This document shows positions 47,651-57,109 of a stretch of 64,000 bases of DNA, one piece after another. The stretch is from positions 620,001-684,000 of the forward strand of contig NZ_PYHR01000002.1 of the NCBI RefSeq assembly GCF_003121705.1, read 5' to 3'. Position numbers and translations under genes: made by a program. Every line of letters starts with the position of its first letter. Within the stretch, counting starts at the first letter, position 1. Under the pieces are notes generated by a model. The model was not told the origin of the DNA. It did no database searches and was given only the letters and a program-made list of their open reading frames with translations. This DNA comes from Serinibacter arcticus (GTDB lineage Bacteria > Actinomycetota > Actinomycetes > Actinomycetales > Beutenbergiaceae).

Positions 47651-48805
47651 ATGGTGGAGCTCGAGCTCGACAGCCTGCACGCCGACGGCGAGCATCTCAT
47701 CCTGCGCGGGCCTGACGGCCAGCGCTACCGCCTCGTCATCGACGAGGCCCTACGCATCGCGGTCCGACGCGACCGACCGCACCTCGAGGCCCTGCGGGCC
47801 CAGGAGGCGTCGACGCTGCGCCCGCGTGACATCCAGTCCCGCATCCGGGCCGGGGCGAGCGCCGAGGCGGTCGCCGCCGAGGGCGGTCTGACCGTCGAGT
47901 CCGTGCGCCGCTACGAGGGCCCGGTCCAGGCGGAGCGGTCCTGGATCGCCGAGCAGACGCGAGCGCTGCCCATCGGCCGCGAGGTCGGGGCGCCCACGCT
48001 CGGCGACCTCGTCATGGACCGTCTCGCCGCCCGCGGCGTCACGACCGACGCCACCTGGGACGCCGTGCGGCGGCCCGGGGAGCCGTGGGAGGTCGCCGTG
48101 ACCTTCGACGCCGCCGGCTCCGCCCGCGCTGCCCACTGGCAGGTCGACCTGACCACGCGCTCGCTGGTCGCGCTCGACGACGAGAGCCGCTGGCTCTCGG
48201 AGACCGAGCTCACCGGCTCGCGACGCCCGGGACGCGGGCGACCGTTCGACGTCGAGCACGAGGACGACGCGCGGCGGGCCCCCGACGTCGTCATCCTCGA
48301 CTCGCGCACCACCGGTGGTGGCGAGCGCGACGGTGCGGCCGAGCCCTCCCCCGCACCGCACGAGCCGGCAGCGGCCACCGCCGCGAGGACGGACGGCTCG
48401 GGCGACGCCGACGAGGAGCCGCAGGACCAGCAGTCGTCGCCCGCGGCGACCGAGGCGCTCCTGGACCGCCTCGACGCCACGCGCGGCGTCCGGTCGTCCC
48501 GGCCGGTCGCCGGCGCGGGGTCCGACGACGCCGAGCCTGAGACGTCGACCGGCCGTCAGGGGCGAGGTGGCGCCGTCGACGATGCGCTGTTCCCCGTCGC
48601 CCCTGTCCTCCGGCTGCGTCAGCAGGCGGGTCCGCCGGCCGACGGCGAGGCCGAGCCCGCGCCGTCGGACAGCGCTGACGACGCCGCACCGGACCAGGCC
48701 ACCGAGCCCGAGCCCGCCGCGCGTCCGGCCCGCACCGCCCGCAAGGCGCGGCGGACCTCGATCCCGTCCTGGGACGAGATCGTGTTCGGGGCGAAGCAGG
48801 ACTGA
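47651..48805 (+). CDS. sepH: Septation protein SepH (DUF3071)
   Basis: A 384-aa actinobacterial cell-division factor that binds FtsZ and promotes its assembly. The N-terminal DUF3071 domain is intact (MVELELDSLHADGEHLILR; LRPRDIQSRIRAGASAEAVA with a helix-turn-helix; VRRYEGPVQAERSWIAEQ). A long acidic, low-complexity linker (about 215-350) leads to a conserved C-terminal tail RRTSIPSWDEIVFGAK, the proposed FtsZ-contact region. ATG 47651 has GGAGG upstream. It is divergent from suhB with 84 bases between start codons. Confidence 0.92.
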   Translation: MVELELDSLHADGEHLILRGPDGQRYRLVIDEALRIAVRRDRPHLEALRAQEASTLRPRDIQSRIRAGASAEAVAAEGGLTVESVRRYEGPVQAERSWIAEQTRALPIGREVGAPTLGDLVMDRLAARGVTTDATWDAVRRPGEPWEVAVTFDAAGSARAAHWQVDLTTRSLVALDDESRWLSETELTGSRRPGRGRPFDVEHEDDARRAPDVVILDSRTTGGGERDGAAEPSPAPHEPAAATAARTDGSGDADEEPQDQQSSPAATEALLDRLDATRGVRSSRPVAGAGSDDAEPETSTGRQGRGGAVDDALFPVAPVLRLRQQAGPPADGEAEPAPSDSADDAAPDQATEPEPAARPARTARKARRTSIPSWDEIVFGAKQD

Positions 48806-48810
48806 TCCGC

Positions 48811-48853
48811 CACGGCCGTCCGCGGTCGGGTGTCACGGCCGTCCGCGGTCGGG
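48811..48853 (+). repeat. 20-bp direct repeat after sepH
   Basis: Two identical copies of CACGGCCGTCCGCGGTCGGG at 48811-48830 and 48834-48853, separated by three bases. Confidence 0.9.
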
Positions 48854-48856
48854 ACG

Positions 48857-48875
48857 CCCGACCGCCCCGGTCGGG
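48857..48875. terminator. Bidirectional hairpin between sepH and phosphodiesterase gene
   Basis: Perfect eight-base stem CCCGACCG / CGGTCGGG with a three-base loop between convergent genes. Confidence 0.6.
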
Positions 48876-48898
48876 CGCGGTGCGTCGGGCGGAGCAGG

Positions 48899-50110
48899 TC
48901 AGGCGGAGGTGACGATCGCCGGGACCGCCAGCTCGTCCTCCGTCAGCGAGCCGTGCATCCCGATGAGCGCGATCCCGGCGGCGGTCTGCGTCCGCGAGTC
49001 CACGACGGCGTGCCGCCCACGGGCGGCGACCACGAGGTCGCCCACCATCGGCTCGTTGCGCGCCTCGAGCGTGCCGAAGAGCCCCAGGGCGACGGCCTCG
49101 TCCCGGCGGAGCACCCACGCGTCGTCGGCCAGCACGTCGCGCCAGCGCGTGGCGACGACGTCGACGTCAGCCCCCGGCGCGAGGTGGACGTGGCTGGCCC
49201 GCGGCTCGCCCGCGACCAGCGCGACGTCGGCGGACAGCTCGGGGACGAGCGCGACGTCGGTCCGCCCGGTCACGTCGACCATCCCGTGGTCGGCGGTCAC
49301 GACGACGACCGTGCCCGCGGGCAGCCGGCGCAGCAGCCGGGTCAGCTCGTGGTCGAGCTCGCCGAGCTCCTCACCCCACTCCGCCGACTCCCAGCCGTGG
49401 TGGTGGCCGGCCTTGTCGAGATCGCCCCAGTAGAGGTAGGCCACGCCCGGGTGGCGCAACGCCGCGATCGTGGCGTCCACGCGCTGGCCCAGCGTCTCGG
49501 CGGCACGGTAGGTCGACCCCCGCAGCCCCGCGGTCGTCAGCCCCGAACCGGCGAACCGCAGCGGGCCGACGCTGGTGACGGGGTGGCCGGCGGCGGCGAA
49601 CCGCTCGAAGGCGGTCGGGTGCGGCTGCCAGGTGCGCGGGTCCGGCGGCTCGAGCGCGGCCGCCGGCACCGGGCCGGGCTGCGTCGTCCAGGAGACGAGG
49701 TTCACCAGCGACGGCGCGGCCGCGCTGCTGCGCGGGTCGCGCACGGTGTAGCCCAGCAGCCCCGTGCTTCCTGCACCGAGGCCCGTCCCGAACGCCGCGA
49801 GGGAGGCCGCCGTCGTCGTGGGGTAGCCGGCGACGACGGGCGTCGAGCCGGCGAGCAGCGAGCGCAGCGTCGGCGCGTGCCCGGTGCGCGCCCGCAGGGG
49901 GACGTCCCCCATGCCGTCCACGAGCACGACGCACACGCGCTCGGGTCGTCCGAGGTCCAGCCCGGCCGTCGCCTCGGGGGCGGGGACGTCCAGCGACCGG
50001 GCGACGTCGGCCAGCACGCCGGCGAGCTGCGGACGTCCCCGCGGGTCGGTGAGGTCGTCCGGGAAGGCGGGCAGGACCGGCACGGACGGCAGCGAGCCTG
50101 CGCCGGTCAC
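48899..50110 (-). CDS. Alkaline phosphatase superfamily / nucleotide pyrophosphatase-phosphodiesterase protein
   Basis: A 403-aa type I phosphodiesterase/nucleotide pyrophosphatase. The metal ligands and nucleophile are seen in order: LVDGMGDVP, PTTTAASLAAFGTG (nucleophilic Thr), YLYWGDLDKAGHHHGW, VVTADHGMVDV, and a late RASHVHLA. No signal peptide, so a cytoplasmic role. GTG 50110 overlaps the DUF5998 stop as GTGA. Substrate unknown. Confidence 0.85.
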   Translation of the reverse strand: MTGAGSLPSVPVLPAFPDDLTDPRGRPQLAGVLADVARSLDVPAPEATAGLDLGRPERVCVVLVDGMGDVPLRARTGHAPTLRSLLAGSTPVVAGYPTTTAASLAAFGTGLGAGSTGLLGYTVRDPRSSAAAPSLVNLVSWTTQPGPVPAAALEPPDPRTWQPHPTAFERFAAAGHPVTSVGPLRFAGSGLTTAGLRGSTYRAAETLGQRVDATIAALRHPGVAYLYWGDLDKAGHHHGWESAEWGEELGELDHELTRLLRRLPAGTVVVVTADHGMVDVTGRTDVALVPELSADVALVAGEPRASHVHLAPGADVDVVATRWRDVLADDAWVLRRDEAVALGLFGTLEARNEPMVGDLVVAARGRHAVVDSRTQTAAGIALIGMHGSLTEDELAVPAIVTSA

Positions 50111-50673
50111 GCGCGCGACGTCGCGGCCGAGAGGGCGCGGGCGAAGGTGACCGCTCCCGTGAGCGCGGCCTCGCCCTCCGCCTCCGCGCTGACGCGGATG
50201 ACGAGGTCGTCGGGCGTCGCGGAACCCGTGAGGCCGTGGTCGGCGTCGCAGCTCGGGTCGGCGCAGCCGGCGGGCTCGAGGTCGATCCGCTGCACGGCCC
50301 CCCAGCCGAGCGAGATTGTGATGTCGCGCCGGCGCGAACCGCCGCTCGCGGCCGGGTCGGTGAAGCCCTGGGTGATGACGACGGAGCGCATCTCGCGCAG
50401 CGGCACCGCCTCGGTGCTGGCGAGGGCCGTCAGGGAGCCCTCGACGACCTGGTCGTCCACGTGCGCCACGACGAGGCGGCGCGAGGTGAGCACCATCGCG
50501 GTCAGGTGGCGGCGGACCTCGGCGTCGTCGAACGTCGTCTCCGGCTGGAGCAGGTGGGCGACGACGTCCTCGCCCGCGAGAGCGAGGTCGATCACGTCGG
50601 CCACGAGCTCCGGGTAGTAGCCGGCGAGGCGGATGTCGTCGAGCAGGTCGGTGTGGGCTGAGGTCGGACGCAC
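50107..50673 (-). CDS. DUF5998 family protein
   Basis: A 188-aa actinobacterial protein of unknown function. The family blocks are LAGYYPELVADVIDLALAGE, LLQPETTFDD, MVLTSRRLVVAHVDD and CADPSCDADHGLTG, with a possible Cys-Cys-His metal site. GTG 50673 has AAGGA upstream. It sits between Pat and the phosphodiesterase gene in one operon. Confidence 0.85.
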   Translation of the reverse strand: MRPTSAHTDLLDDIRLAGYYPELVADVIDLALAGEDVVAHLLQPETTFDDAEVRRHLTAMVLTSRRLVVAHVDDQVVEGSLTALASTEAVPLREMRSVVITQGFTDPAASGGSRRRDITISLGWGAVQRIDLEPAGCADPSCDADHGLTGSATPDDLVIRVSAEAEGEAALTGAVTFARALSAATSRA

Positions 50674-50699
50674 GGGTCCATCCTTCCACCCCCGGACTC

Positions 50700-53306
50700 T
50701 CAGGCCCGCAGCGCCCGCCTCGCGCCGTCGGGACGGACCGTGGCCGCCAGCACGATCTCGGCCTGCAGCACCACCACGCCCTCCGAGGAGACGAGCACCG
50801 GCAGCAGGTCGAGGCGGCGCAGCTGCGGCGTGGCCTCGACGAGCACGGCGATGCGGGCGAGCAGGTCCTCGAGCGCGCCGACGTCGGGCATCCGACCGCC
50901 CTGGGGCGTGAGCAGGCGCGGTGCGGCCCGCAGGGAGGTGATGAGGCGGTGGACGTCGCCCGTCCGCAGGGGCGGGACGGCGTAGGTCGCGTCGCCGAGG
51001 AGCTCGGTGGCGTCACCGGACAGCCCGAGCGAGACCACGGGCCCCAGGAGGGTGTCCTCCCACGCCCGCACCAGGCACGCCACGCCGAGCGGCGCCATGT
51101 GCTGCACCTCGAGCGGGGCGTCGCCGGACTGGCGCGAGCGGACCTGGCGCACGGCCTCGACGAGGTCGATGGGACCGGCGATGTCGAGCCGGACGCCACC
51201 GAGGTCCGCGCGGTGACGCAGTCGCGCCTCCGTCGACTTCACCGCCACGGGCCAGCCGAGCTCGCGGGCTGCGACGAGGGCGGCCGGGGTGGAGCGCACC
51301 TCTCGTGACGGGAGCACGGTCACGCCGAACGCCGCCAGCAGGGCGGTCGACTGCTCGGCCGTCAGGGCGCGCTCCTCACCCGCGTCCGCACCCTCCAGCG
51401 CGTCCTGGACGAGCTCGCGCGCCGCGCGCAGGTCCGTGCCGTCGGGGCTGACGAGCCCGCCGTGGTCCGTCCGCCGCCAGCTCGCGTAGGTCGCCGCGAG
51501 GGTGAGGGCGGCCACCGCGTCCTCCACGCTCTCGAAGGCCACGACGCACCCGCCCGACGGCGCCGTCAGGTCGGGCGTCACGCCCACGAGCCCGTGGACC
51601 ACGGCCAGCACGGTCCGCCCGGTGTCGGCCAGCGCGGCGAGGGCCGCCATCACCGCGTCGTCGCGCTCGCGCAGCGGGGGTGAGTACACGGCGAGCAGGA
51701 CGTCCCAGTCCGGATCCGCGGCCAGCGCCTGGGCCGCGGCGACGAGCGCCTCGCCCCCGGCGGCGTTCCGGACGTCGGGAGCGGGGTCGAGGTGCTGGAG
51801 CTGGGCGGCCGCCAGGTCGCCGAGGGAGACCGAGCTGGAGAGCACGGCCGTGCGCGTCCCGCGCGGCAGCGGGGCGGTCGCGAGCAGCTGCGTCGCCTCG
51901 ACCATCGCCCGCATCGAGTGGGCCACCAGCACGCCCTGGGCGTGCATCGTCTCCTCGACCACGTCGCGCCCCCGGGCGGGCCCGCCCGCCCCCGTCACCC
52001 CGTAGCTCGCCCCCACGACGGCGACCACCGGGATCCGGGCGCTGACCCGGCGGGCGACGCGCGCGAACTTGCGCGGGTTGCCGAGCGACTCCAGGTACAT
52101 GCCGACGGCGCGGACCTCGGGATCGTCGGCGACGTACTGGAGCAGGTCGTTGCCCGAGACGTCCGCGCGGTGCCCGGCGCTGACGAACGTGTCGACGCCG
52201 AGGTGGTACCGCTCGACGAGCGCCATCAGGTTCTGGGCCGCCGCGGGCGACTGGCAGAACAGCGCGGTCGAGCCGAGCGGGGGCTCGCCCGGCCACAGCA
52301 GGGCCTGCAGCCGCTCCCCCTCGACGGTCGTCATGACGCCGAACGAGCGCGGGCCCAGGAGCCGCAGCCCTGCCGCACGGACGGCGGCGAGCAGCTCCTG
52401 CTGGCTGGGGTCGCCGTCGAACCGGCCGGACAGGACCACCACACCGCGCACGCCCAGCCGGGCGAGGTCGGGCAGCCACGAGACCACCTCGCGCGACGTG
52501 CCGGCGACGACGGCGAGCTCGGCCGTCCGGTGGGCCGACACGGCCTCGGGCAGGCTCGCGAACCAGGCGGCGTCCCCGAGGGTCGCGTCCGCCAGGGCGG
52601 ACCCGACCCGCGTGACCTCCACCGCGTCGGGCACGCGGCGGTGGGTGAACAGGTCGACGGCGAGCTCCGCCTCGGCCGAGCCGGCCACGACGACCACCGC
52701 CTCCGGGGCGAGCAGCGCGTGGATGGACGCGGCGTCGGTGCGCTGCTCGCGACCGGCCACGACCTCGCGCGAGGCCTCCGTCGGGTCGATCGGCAGCTCG
52801 AGGCTGATGACGCCGTCCTCGTAGCGCTGGAGGACCTCGTAGCCGGCGTCGGTGAAGACGCGGATCATGCGGGCGTTGCCCGGCAGCACGTCGGCGGCGA
52901 AGGTCCGGATGCCGCGCTCGCGCGCCGCGGCGGCGAGGTGCTCGAGCAGCACCGACCCGAGGCCCCGGCCCTGGAGCGTGTCGGAGACGTTGAACGCCAC
53001 CTCGGCGCGGTCGGGGGCCACCCGGTCGTAGCGCCCGACGGCGACGATCGCCGTGCCCGAGACCACCACCAGCGCGACGCGGTCGACGTGGTCGACGGTG
53101 ACCAGACGGTCGAGGTCGCGCTCGGGCAGCCGGCGCAGCGGCGCGAAGAACCGGAAGTAGGTGGAGCGCTCGCTCTGGCCGACGTGGAACTCCTGCAGCG
53201 CGGCGGCGTCCTCCGGCCGGATCGGCCGCACGCGCATGGTCGTACCGTCCCGCAGCAGGACGTCGGCCTCCCAGTGCTCCGGGTAGGAGGCCACGTCGGA
53301 GCGCAT
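50700..53306 (-). CDS. GNAT plus acyl-CoA synthetase-domain protein lysine acetyltransferase (Pat/PatZ family)
   Basis: An 868-aa fusion. An N-terminal GNAT domain (about 15-170; acetyl-CoA loop QGRGLGSVLL) precedes an NDP-forming acyl-CoA synthetase-like unit (CoA-binding VVVVAGS, SFGVMTTVEGE, ASYGVTGAGGPARGRDVVEE) and a C-terminal ATP-grasp (VAVKSTEA, GGVRLDI). This N-terminal-GNAT order is the actinobacterial arrangement of protein acetyltransferases that control acetyl-CoA synthetase. ATG 53306 follows TAGGCT by six bases. Confidence 0.88.
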   Translation of the reverse strand: MRSDVASYPEHWEADVLLRDGTTMRVRPIRPEDAAALQEFHVGQSERSTYFRFFAPLRRLPERDLDRLVTVDHVDRVALVVVSGTAIVAVGRYDRVAPDRAEVAFNVSDTLQGRGLGSVLLEHLAAAARERGIRTFAADVLPGNARMIRVFTDAGYEVLQRYEDGVISLELPIDPTEASREVVAGREQRTDAASIHALLAPEAVVVVAGSAEAELAVDLFTHRRVPDAVEVTRVGSALADATLGDAAWFASLPEAVSAHRTAELAVVAGTSREVVSWLPDLARLGVRGVVVLSGRFDGDPSQQELLAAVRAAGLRLLGPRSFGVMTTVEGERLQALLWPGEPPLGSTALFCQSPAAAQNLMALVERYHLGVDTFVSAGHRADVSGNDLLQYVADDPEVRAVGMYLESLGNPRKFARVARRVSARIPVVAVVGASYGVTGAGGPARGRDVVEETMHAQGVLVAHSMRAMVEATQLLATAPLPRGTRTAVLSSSVSLGDLAAAQLQHLDPAPDVRNAAGGEALVAAAQALAADPDWDVLLAVYSPPLRERDDAVMAALAALADTGRTVLAVVHGLVGVTPDLTAPSGGCVVAFESVEDAVAALTLAATYASWRRTDHGGLVSPDGTDLRAARELVQDALEGADAGEERALTAEQSTALLAAFGVTVLPSREVRSTPAALVAARELGWPVAVKSTEARLRHRADLGGVRLDIAGPIDLVEAVRQVRSRQSGDAPLEVQHMAPLGVACLVRAWEDTLLGPVVSLGLSGDATELLGDATYAVPPLRTGDVHRLITSLRAAPRLLTPQGGRMPDVGALEDLLARIAVLVEATPQLRRLDLLPVLVSSEGVVVLQAEIVLAATVRPDGARRALRA

Positions 53307-53312
53307 GCGGTC

Positions 53313-53318
53313 AGCCTA
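53313..53318 (-). promoter_or_regulatory. Putative -10 of leaderless pat gene
   Basis: TAGGCT on the minus strand, six bases before ATG 53306. Confidence 0.45.
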
Positions 53319-53435
53319 GTGGGCCGGTCCCGGCGGCACCCGGCGAATCGCTCGGCCGCTGTCCGCCGCCCCGACCCGGCCGCGGCACGGCGAGGCAGCC
53401 GCAGAACCGGCGCGGCGTCGGGGATGATGGACGAC

Positions 53436-55906
53436 ATGGCACGTTCCCAGACGCCGCGCGGCGCGAGCAGCGGAGGTGTCGGCGCCGTCGTCGACATCGA
53501 CGTCACGACGGAGATGCAGGACTCCTTCCTCGAGTACGCCTACTCCGTCATCTACGCCCGCGCCCTCCCCGACGCTCGCGACGGGCTCAAGCCCGTCCAG
53601 CGCCGCATCCTGTTCCAGATGGACCAGATGGGGCTGCGCCCCGACCGCGGTCACGTGAAGTCCGCACGCGTCGTCGGCGAGGTGATGGGAAAGCTCCATC
53701 CGCACGGCGACTCCCCCATCTACGACGCGATGGTCCGGATGGCCCAGCCGTTCTCGCTGCGCGTGCCGCTGGTCGACGGCCACGGCAACTTCGGCTCGCT
53801 CGACAACGGTCCGGCCGCGTCCCGGTACACGGAGGCCCGCCTCGCGCCCGCCGCGCTCCTGATGACGGCCGGGATCGACGAGGACGTCGTCGACATGGTG
53901 CCGAACTACGACAACCAGTTCCTGCAGCCCGAGGTCCTCCCCGCGGCGATGCCGAACCTGCTCGTCAACGGCGCCTCCGGCATCGCCGTCGGCATGGCCA
54001 CCAACATGGCCCCGCACAACCTCGTCGAGGTGATCGCCGCCGCGCGCCACCTCATCGCCCACCCCGACGCCGACCTCGCCGCCCTGATGCGGTTCGTGCC
54101 CGGGCCCGACCTGCCCGGCGGCGGCAAGATCATCGGCCTGGACGGCATCGCCGACGCCTACGCCACGGGGCGCGGCATGTTCCGCACGCGGGCCACGACG
54201 CGGATCGAGAACATCACCCCGCGCAAGAAGGGCATCGTCATCACCGAGCTGCCCTACCTCGTGGGTCCGGAGAAGGCGAAGGCGAAGATCGTCGACGCCG
54301 TCAAGGCCAAGAAGGTGCAGGGGGTCGCCGACGTCGTCGACCTGTCGGACCGCAACAACGGCACGCGGCTCGTGGTCGAGGTGAAGACGGGCTTCAACCC
54401 GGAGGCCGTGCTCGAGCAGCTCTTCCGCTACACGCCGCTGGAGGACTCCTTCGGCATCAACAACGTGGCGCTGGTGGACGGCCAGCCGCGCACCCTCGGG
54501 CTGCGCGAGCTGCTGGTGGTCTACGTCGAGCACCGCCTCACGGTCGTCACCCGCCGCACGACCCACCGGCTCGAGAAGCGGCGCGCCCGGCTGCACCTGG
54601 TCGAGGGCCTCCTCGTCGCGATCGCGGACATCGACGAGGTCATCGCCGTCATCCGCTCAAGCGACGACGCCGCGACCGCCCGCGAGCGTCTCATGACCGT
54701 GTTCGACCTGACCCAGCCCCAGGCCGACTACATCCTCGAGCTGCAGCTGCGCCGCCTGACGAAGTTCTCCACGCTCGAGCTCTCCGGCGAGCGCGACGCG
54801 CTGCTCGAGCAGATCGCCGAGCTGGTGCGCATCCTCGGGGACGACACCGTGCTGCGCGGCGTCGTGTCCGACGAGCTGGCCGACGTCGCCGCCAAGCACG
54901 GCACGCCGCGGCGCACGGTGCTGCTCGCCTCGGGCGGCGGCGCAGTCAGCGCCCAGAGCGCGCCCGGCCGGTCGTCCTCCTCGGCGGTGCCGCTCGAGGT
55001 CCCGGACACCCCGTGCCACGTCATGCTGTCGGTGACCGGCCTGCTCGCCCGCACGAGCGGGGACGCCCCGCTGGTGCGCACGGGATCGCGGTCGGCGCAC
55101 GACGCCGTGCGCTCCGCCGTGCCGACGACGGCCAGGGCGACGATCGGCGCCGTCACGACGAAGGGCCGGATCGTGGAGCTGTCCGTGCTCGACGTCCCGA
55201 CCCTGCCCACCACCGACACCGCCCCGAGCCTGGCCGGCGGCGTCCCCGTCACCGAGCTGCTCGTGCTGGACCCGGGCGAGCGGGTCGTCGCGCTGACGGC
55301 CCTGGACGACGACGCCCCCGTGCTCGCCGTCGCCACCGCCTCCGGCACGATCAAGCGCGTCGCTCCGGGCGACCGACCCGTCCGCGGCGAGGCGTGGGAG
55401 TGCATCGCGCTCCGCGATCGCGACGAGGTGGTCGGCGCGGTCCCCGCGGCGGATGACGACGAGCTCGTGCTCGTAACCTCGGCCGCCCAGCTGCTGCGCT
55501 TCCCCGCCGCGACCGTGCGACCGCAGGGTCGTTCGGCCGGCGGCATGGCGGGCATCAAGGTCGACGGCGACCACGTCGTGATCCATCTGGGTGTGATCCC
55601 CCGGGCCGCGAGGAGGACGCCGTCGTGGTGACCGTGGCCGGGTCGCGCGGTGCGCTGCCCGGCACCGAGACGGGCGGCGCGAAGGTGACGCCGTTCGCGG
55701 TGTACCCGGCGAAGGGTCGGGCGACGGGTGGTGTCAGGGCGCAGCGGTTCGTCCGTGGCGAGGACACGCTCACGCTCGCCTGGGTCGGGTCGTACCCGCC
55801 GCGCGCCGTGGCCGGTTCCGGGGCCCCCGTGGACCTGCCCGACCTCGACGACCGCCGCGACGGTTCGGGTCGTCCCCTGGCGATGCCGGTGGTCGGGATC
55901 GGCTGA
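53436..55906 (+). CDS. parC: DNA topoisomerase IV (type IIA) subunit A (one apparent frameshift)
   Basis: About 823 aa after repair. The catalytic Tyr is in [10 protein letters not shown], the quinolone-determining stretch [20 protein letters not shown] is intact, and the C-terminal beta-pinwheel follows. No GyrA box (QRRGGRG) is visible, and parE lies 1.2 kb away, so this is ParC rather than GyrA. The frame breaks in a C-run at 55598-55602: the direct frame ends in RAARRTPSW, whereas one extra C gives [17 protein letters not shown] and a natural C-terminus to 55906. ATG 53436 starts MARSQTP; ATG 53427 or 53424 are in-frame alternatives. Confidence 0.9.
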
Positions 55907-55914
55907 CGCCGGTC

Positions 55915-55955
55915 GGCCGATCGCCCGGCGGCGGTCGGCCGGGGCGGGATCGGCC
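55915..55955. terminator. Possible hairpin between parC and GNAT gene
   Basis: Inverted repeat GGCCGATC / GATCGGCC spanning the gap between convergent genes, with a long, partly self-complementary loop containing duplicated GGTCGGCCG. Confidence 0.35.
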
Positions 55956-55974
55956 GCCTCCGCGTCGAGGAGCC

Positions 55975-57024
55975 CTACAGCTCGATCGTGTAGAGCGCGG
56001 ACCCGCGGGTGGCGGTGTACCCCAGCCGCTCGTAGAGCCCGAACGCACCCGTCGGGTTGTCCGTGTCGACGCCGAGGCCGGCGTACTGGACGCCGGAGGC
56101 GGCGTACGCGCGCATGGCCGCGCCGAGCAGCGCCGTCGCCACGCGCCGACCGCGCCAGTCGCGGCGCACGCCGAGCAGGTCGGTGTAGCCGACCGTGTAG
56201 CCGAGCGCGTCCCAGTCCTGCTCGTAGCGGCCGGAGATGAGGTAGCCCGCGATCCGAGTCCGGTCGGTGGAGCGGTCCATCACGATGAAGCTCCACTCCG
56301 GGGCGAAGTGCGCGTCCCCCTCCTTCCACGTCTCGGGGGTCTGCGGCTCCGAGCCCCAGTGGTCGGCGAACGCCTCGTTGTGGGCCTGGCGGATGTGGTC
56401 GTCCAGCTCCTCGGTCCACGGCTCGAGCGACAGCGACCCGTCCAGCGGGGTCGGCGCCGGGACCGGAAGCGAGAGGTCGCGACGCATGTCGGTGTAGTAG
56501 CGCAGCGGCGCGAACCCGGCGCGGCCGAGCAGGTGGGCGTGGTCCGTCATGCCGTCGTCGACGTACGTCGCGATGCGCATGGGCACGTCCTTGCCGGTGG
56601 CCGCCAGGGCCTGCCGAGCGCGATCCACCTGCCACGTGAGGATCTCGGTGCCGAGGTGGTCGCGGCGCGCCGACGGGTGGACACCGCCGCCGAGGAACGC
56701 GCGCACGATGCGCTCGTCCCCGGGGAGGACGCGGACGCGGCCGTAGGCGACCAGCTCGCCCCCGTCGGTGACGGCGGCGAGGGTGTTGGACTCGGGGTCG
56801 CGGTCCGCGCCGTCGAACAGCGCCTCGTCGAGCTCGGCGGGCGTGGTGCGGTAGGGCGGGTCGTCGATGTTCTCGCAGGCGGCCACGAGGGCGCCGAGCG
56901 CCGGCACGTCGGACCGGCGCAGGGGGCGCCAGGTCAGGCCGGGACGGGCCGGGGGCACGGTGGCGACGGCGGGCGGCGACACCCGTGTCGACAGAGTCCC
57001 CTCGGCGGGATCGGGCGTCGTCAT
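55975..57024 (-). CDS. Tandem GNAT-family N-acetyltransferase
   Basis: A 349-aa protein with two GNAT domains, as in mycothiol synthase and related enzymes. The second domain has a proper acetyl-CoA loop (VRRDWRGRRVATALL, Arg-x-x-Gly-x-Ala near 295) followed by GVDTDNPTGAFGLYERLGY; the first (about 30-180) is degenerate. Substrate unknown. It lies between parC and parE in opposite and same orientation respectively and has a TAGGCT hexamer seven bases before the ATG. Confidence 0.82.
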   Translation of the reverse strand: MTTPDPAEGTLSTRVSPPAVATVPPARPGLTWRPLRRSDVPALGALVAACENIDDPPYRTTPAELDEALFDGADRDPESNTLAAVTDGGELVAYGRVRVLPGDERIVRAFLGGGVHPSARRDHLGTEILTWQVDRARQALAATGKDVPMRIATYVDDGMTDHAHLLGRAGFAPLRYYTDMRRDLSLPVPAPTPLDGSLSLEPWTEELDDHIRQAHNEAFADHWGSEPQTPETWKEGDAHFAPEWSFIVMDRSTDRTRIAGYLISGRYEQDWDALGYTVGYTDLLGVRRDWRGRRVATALLGAAMRAYAASGVQYAGLGVDTDNPTGAFGLYERLGYTATRGSALYTIEL

Positions 57025-57031
57025 GGCTGTG

Positions 57032-57037
57032 AGCCTA
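57032..57037 (-). promoter_or_regulatory. Putative -10 of leaderless GNAT gene
   Basis: TAGGCT on the minus strand, seven bases before ATG 57024. Confidence 0.4.
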
Positions 57038-57109
57038 CGGGAGCAGACCCCGCCGGAGGCTCGATCCGGCGCCCGGGGAGGCGAACATCACGCCCACGAC
57101 CGTCCGCGC

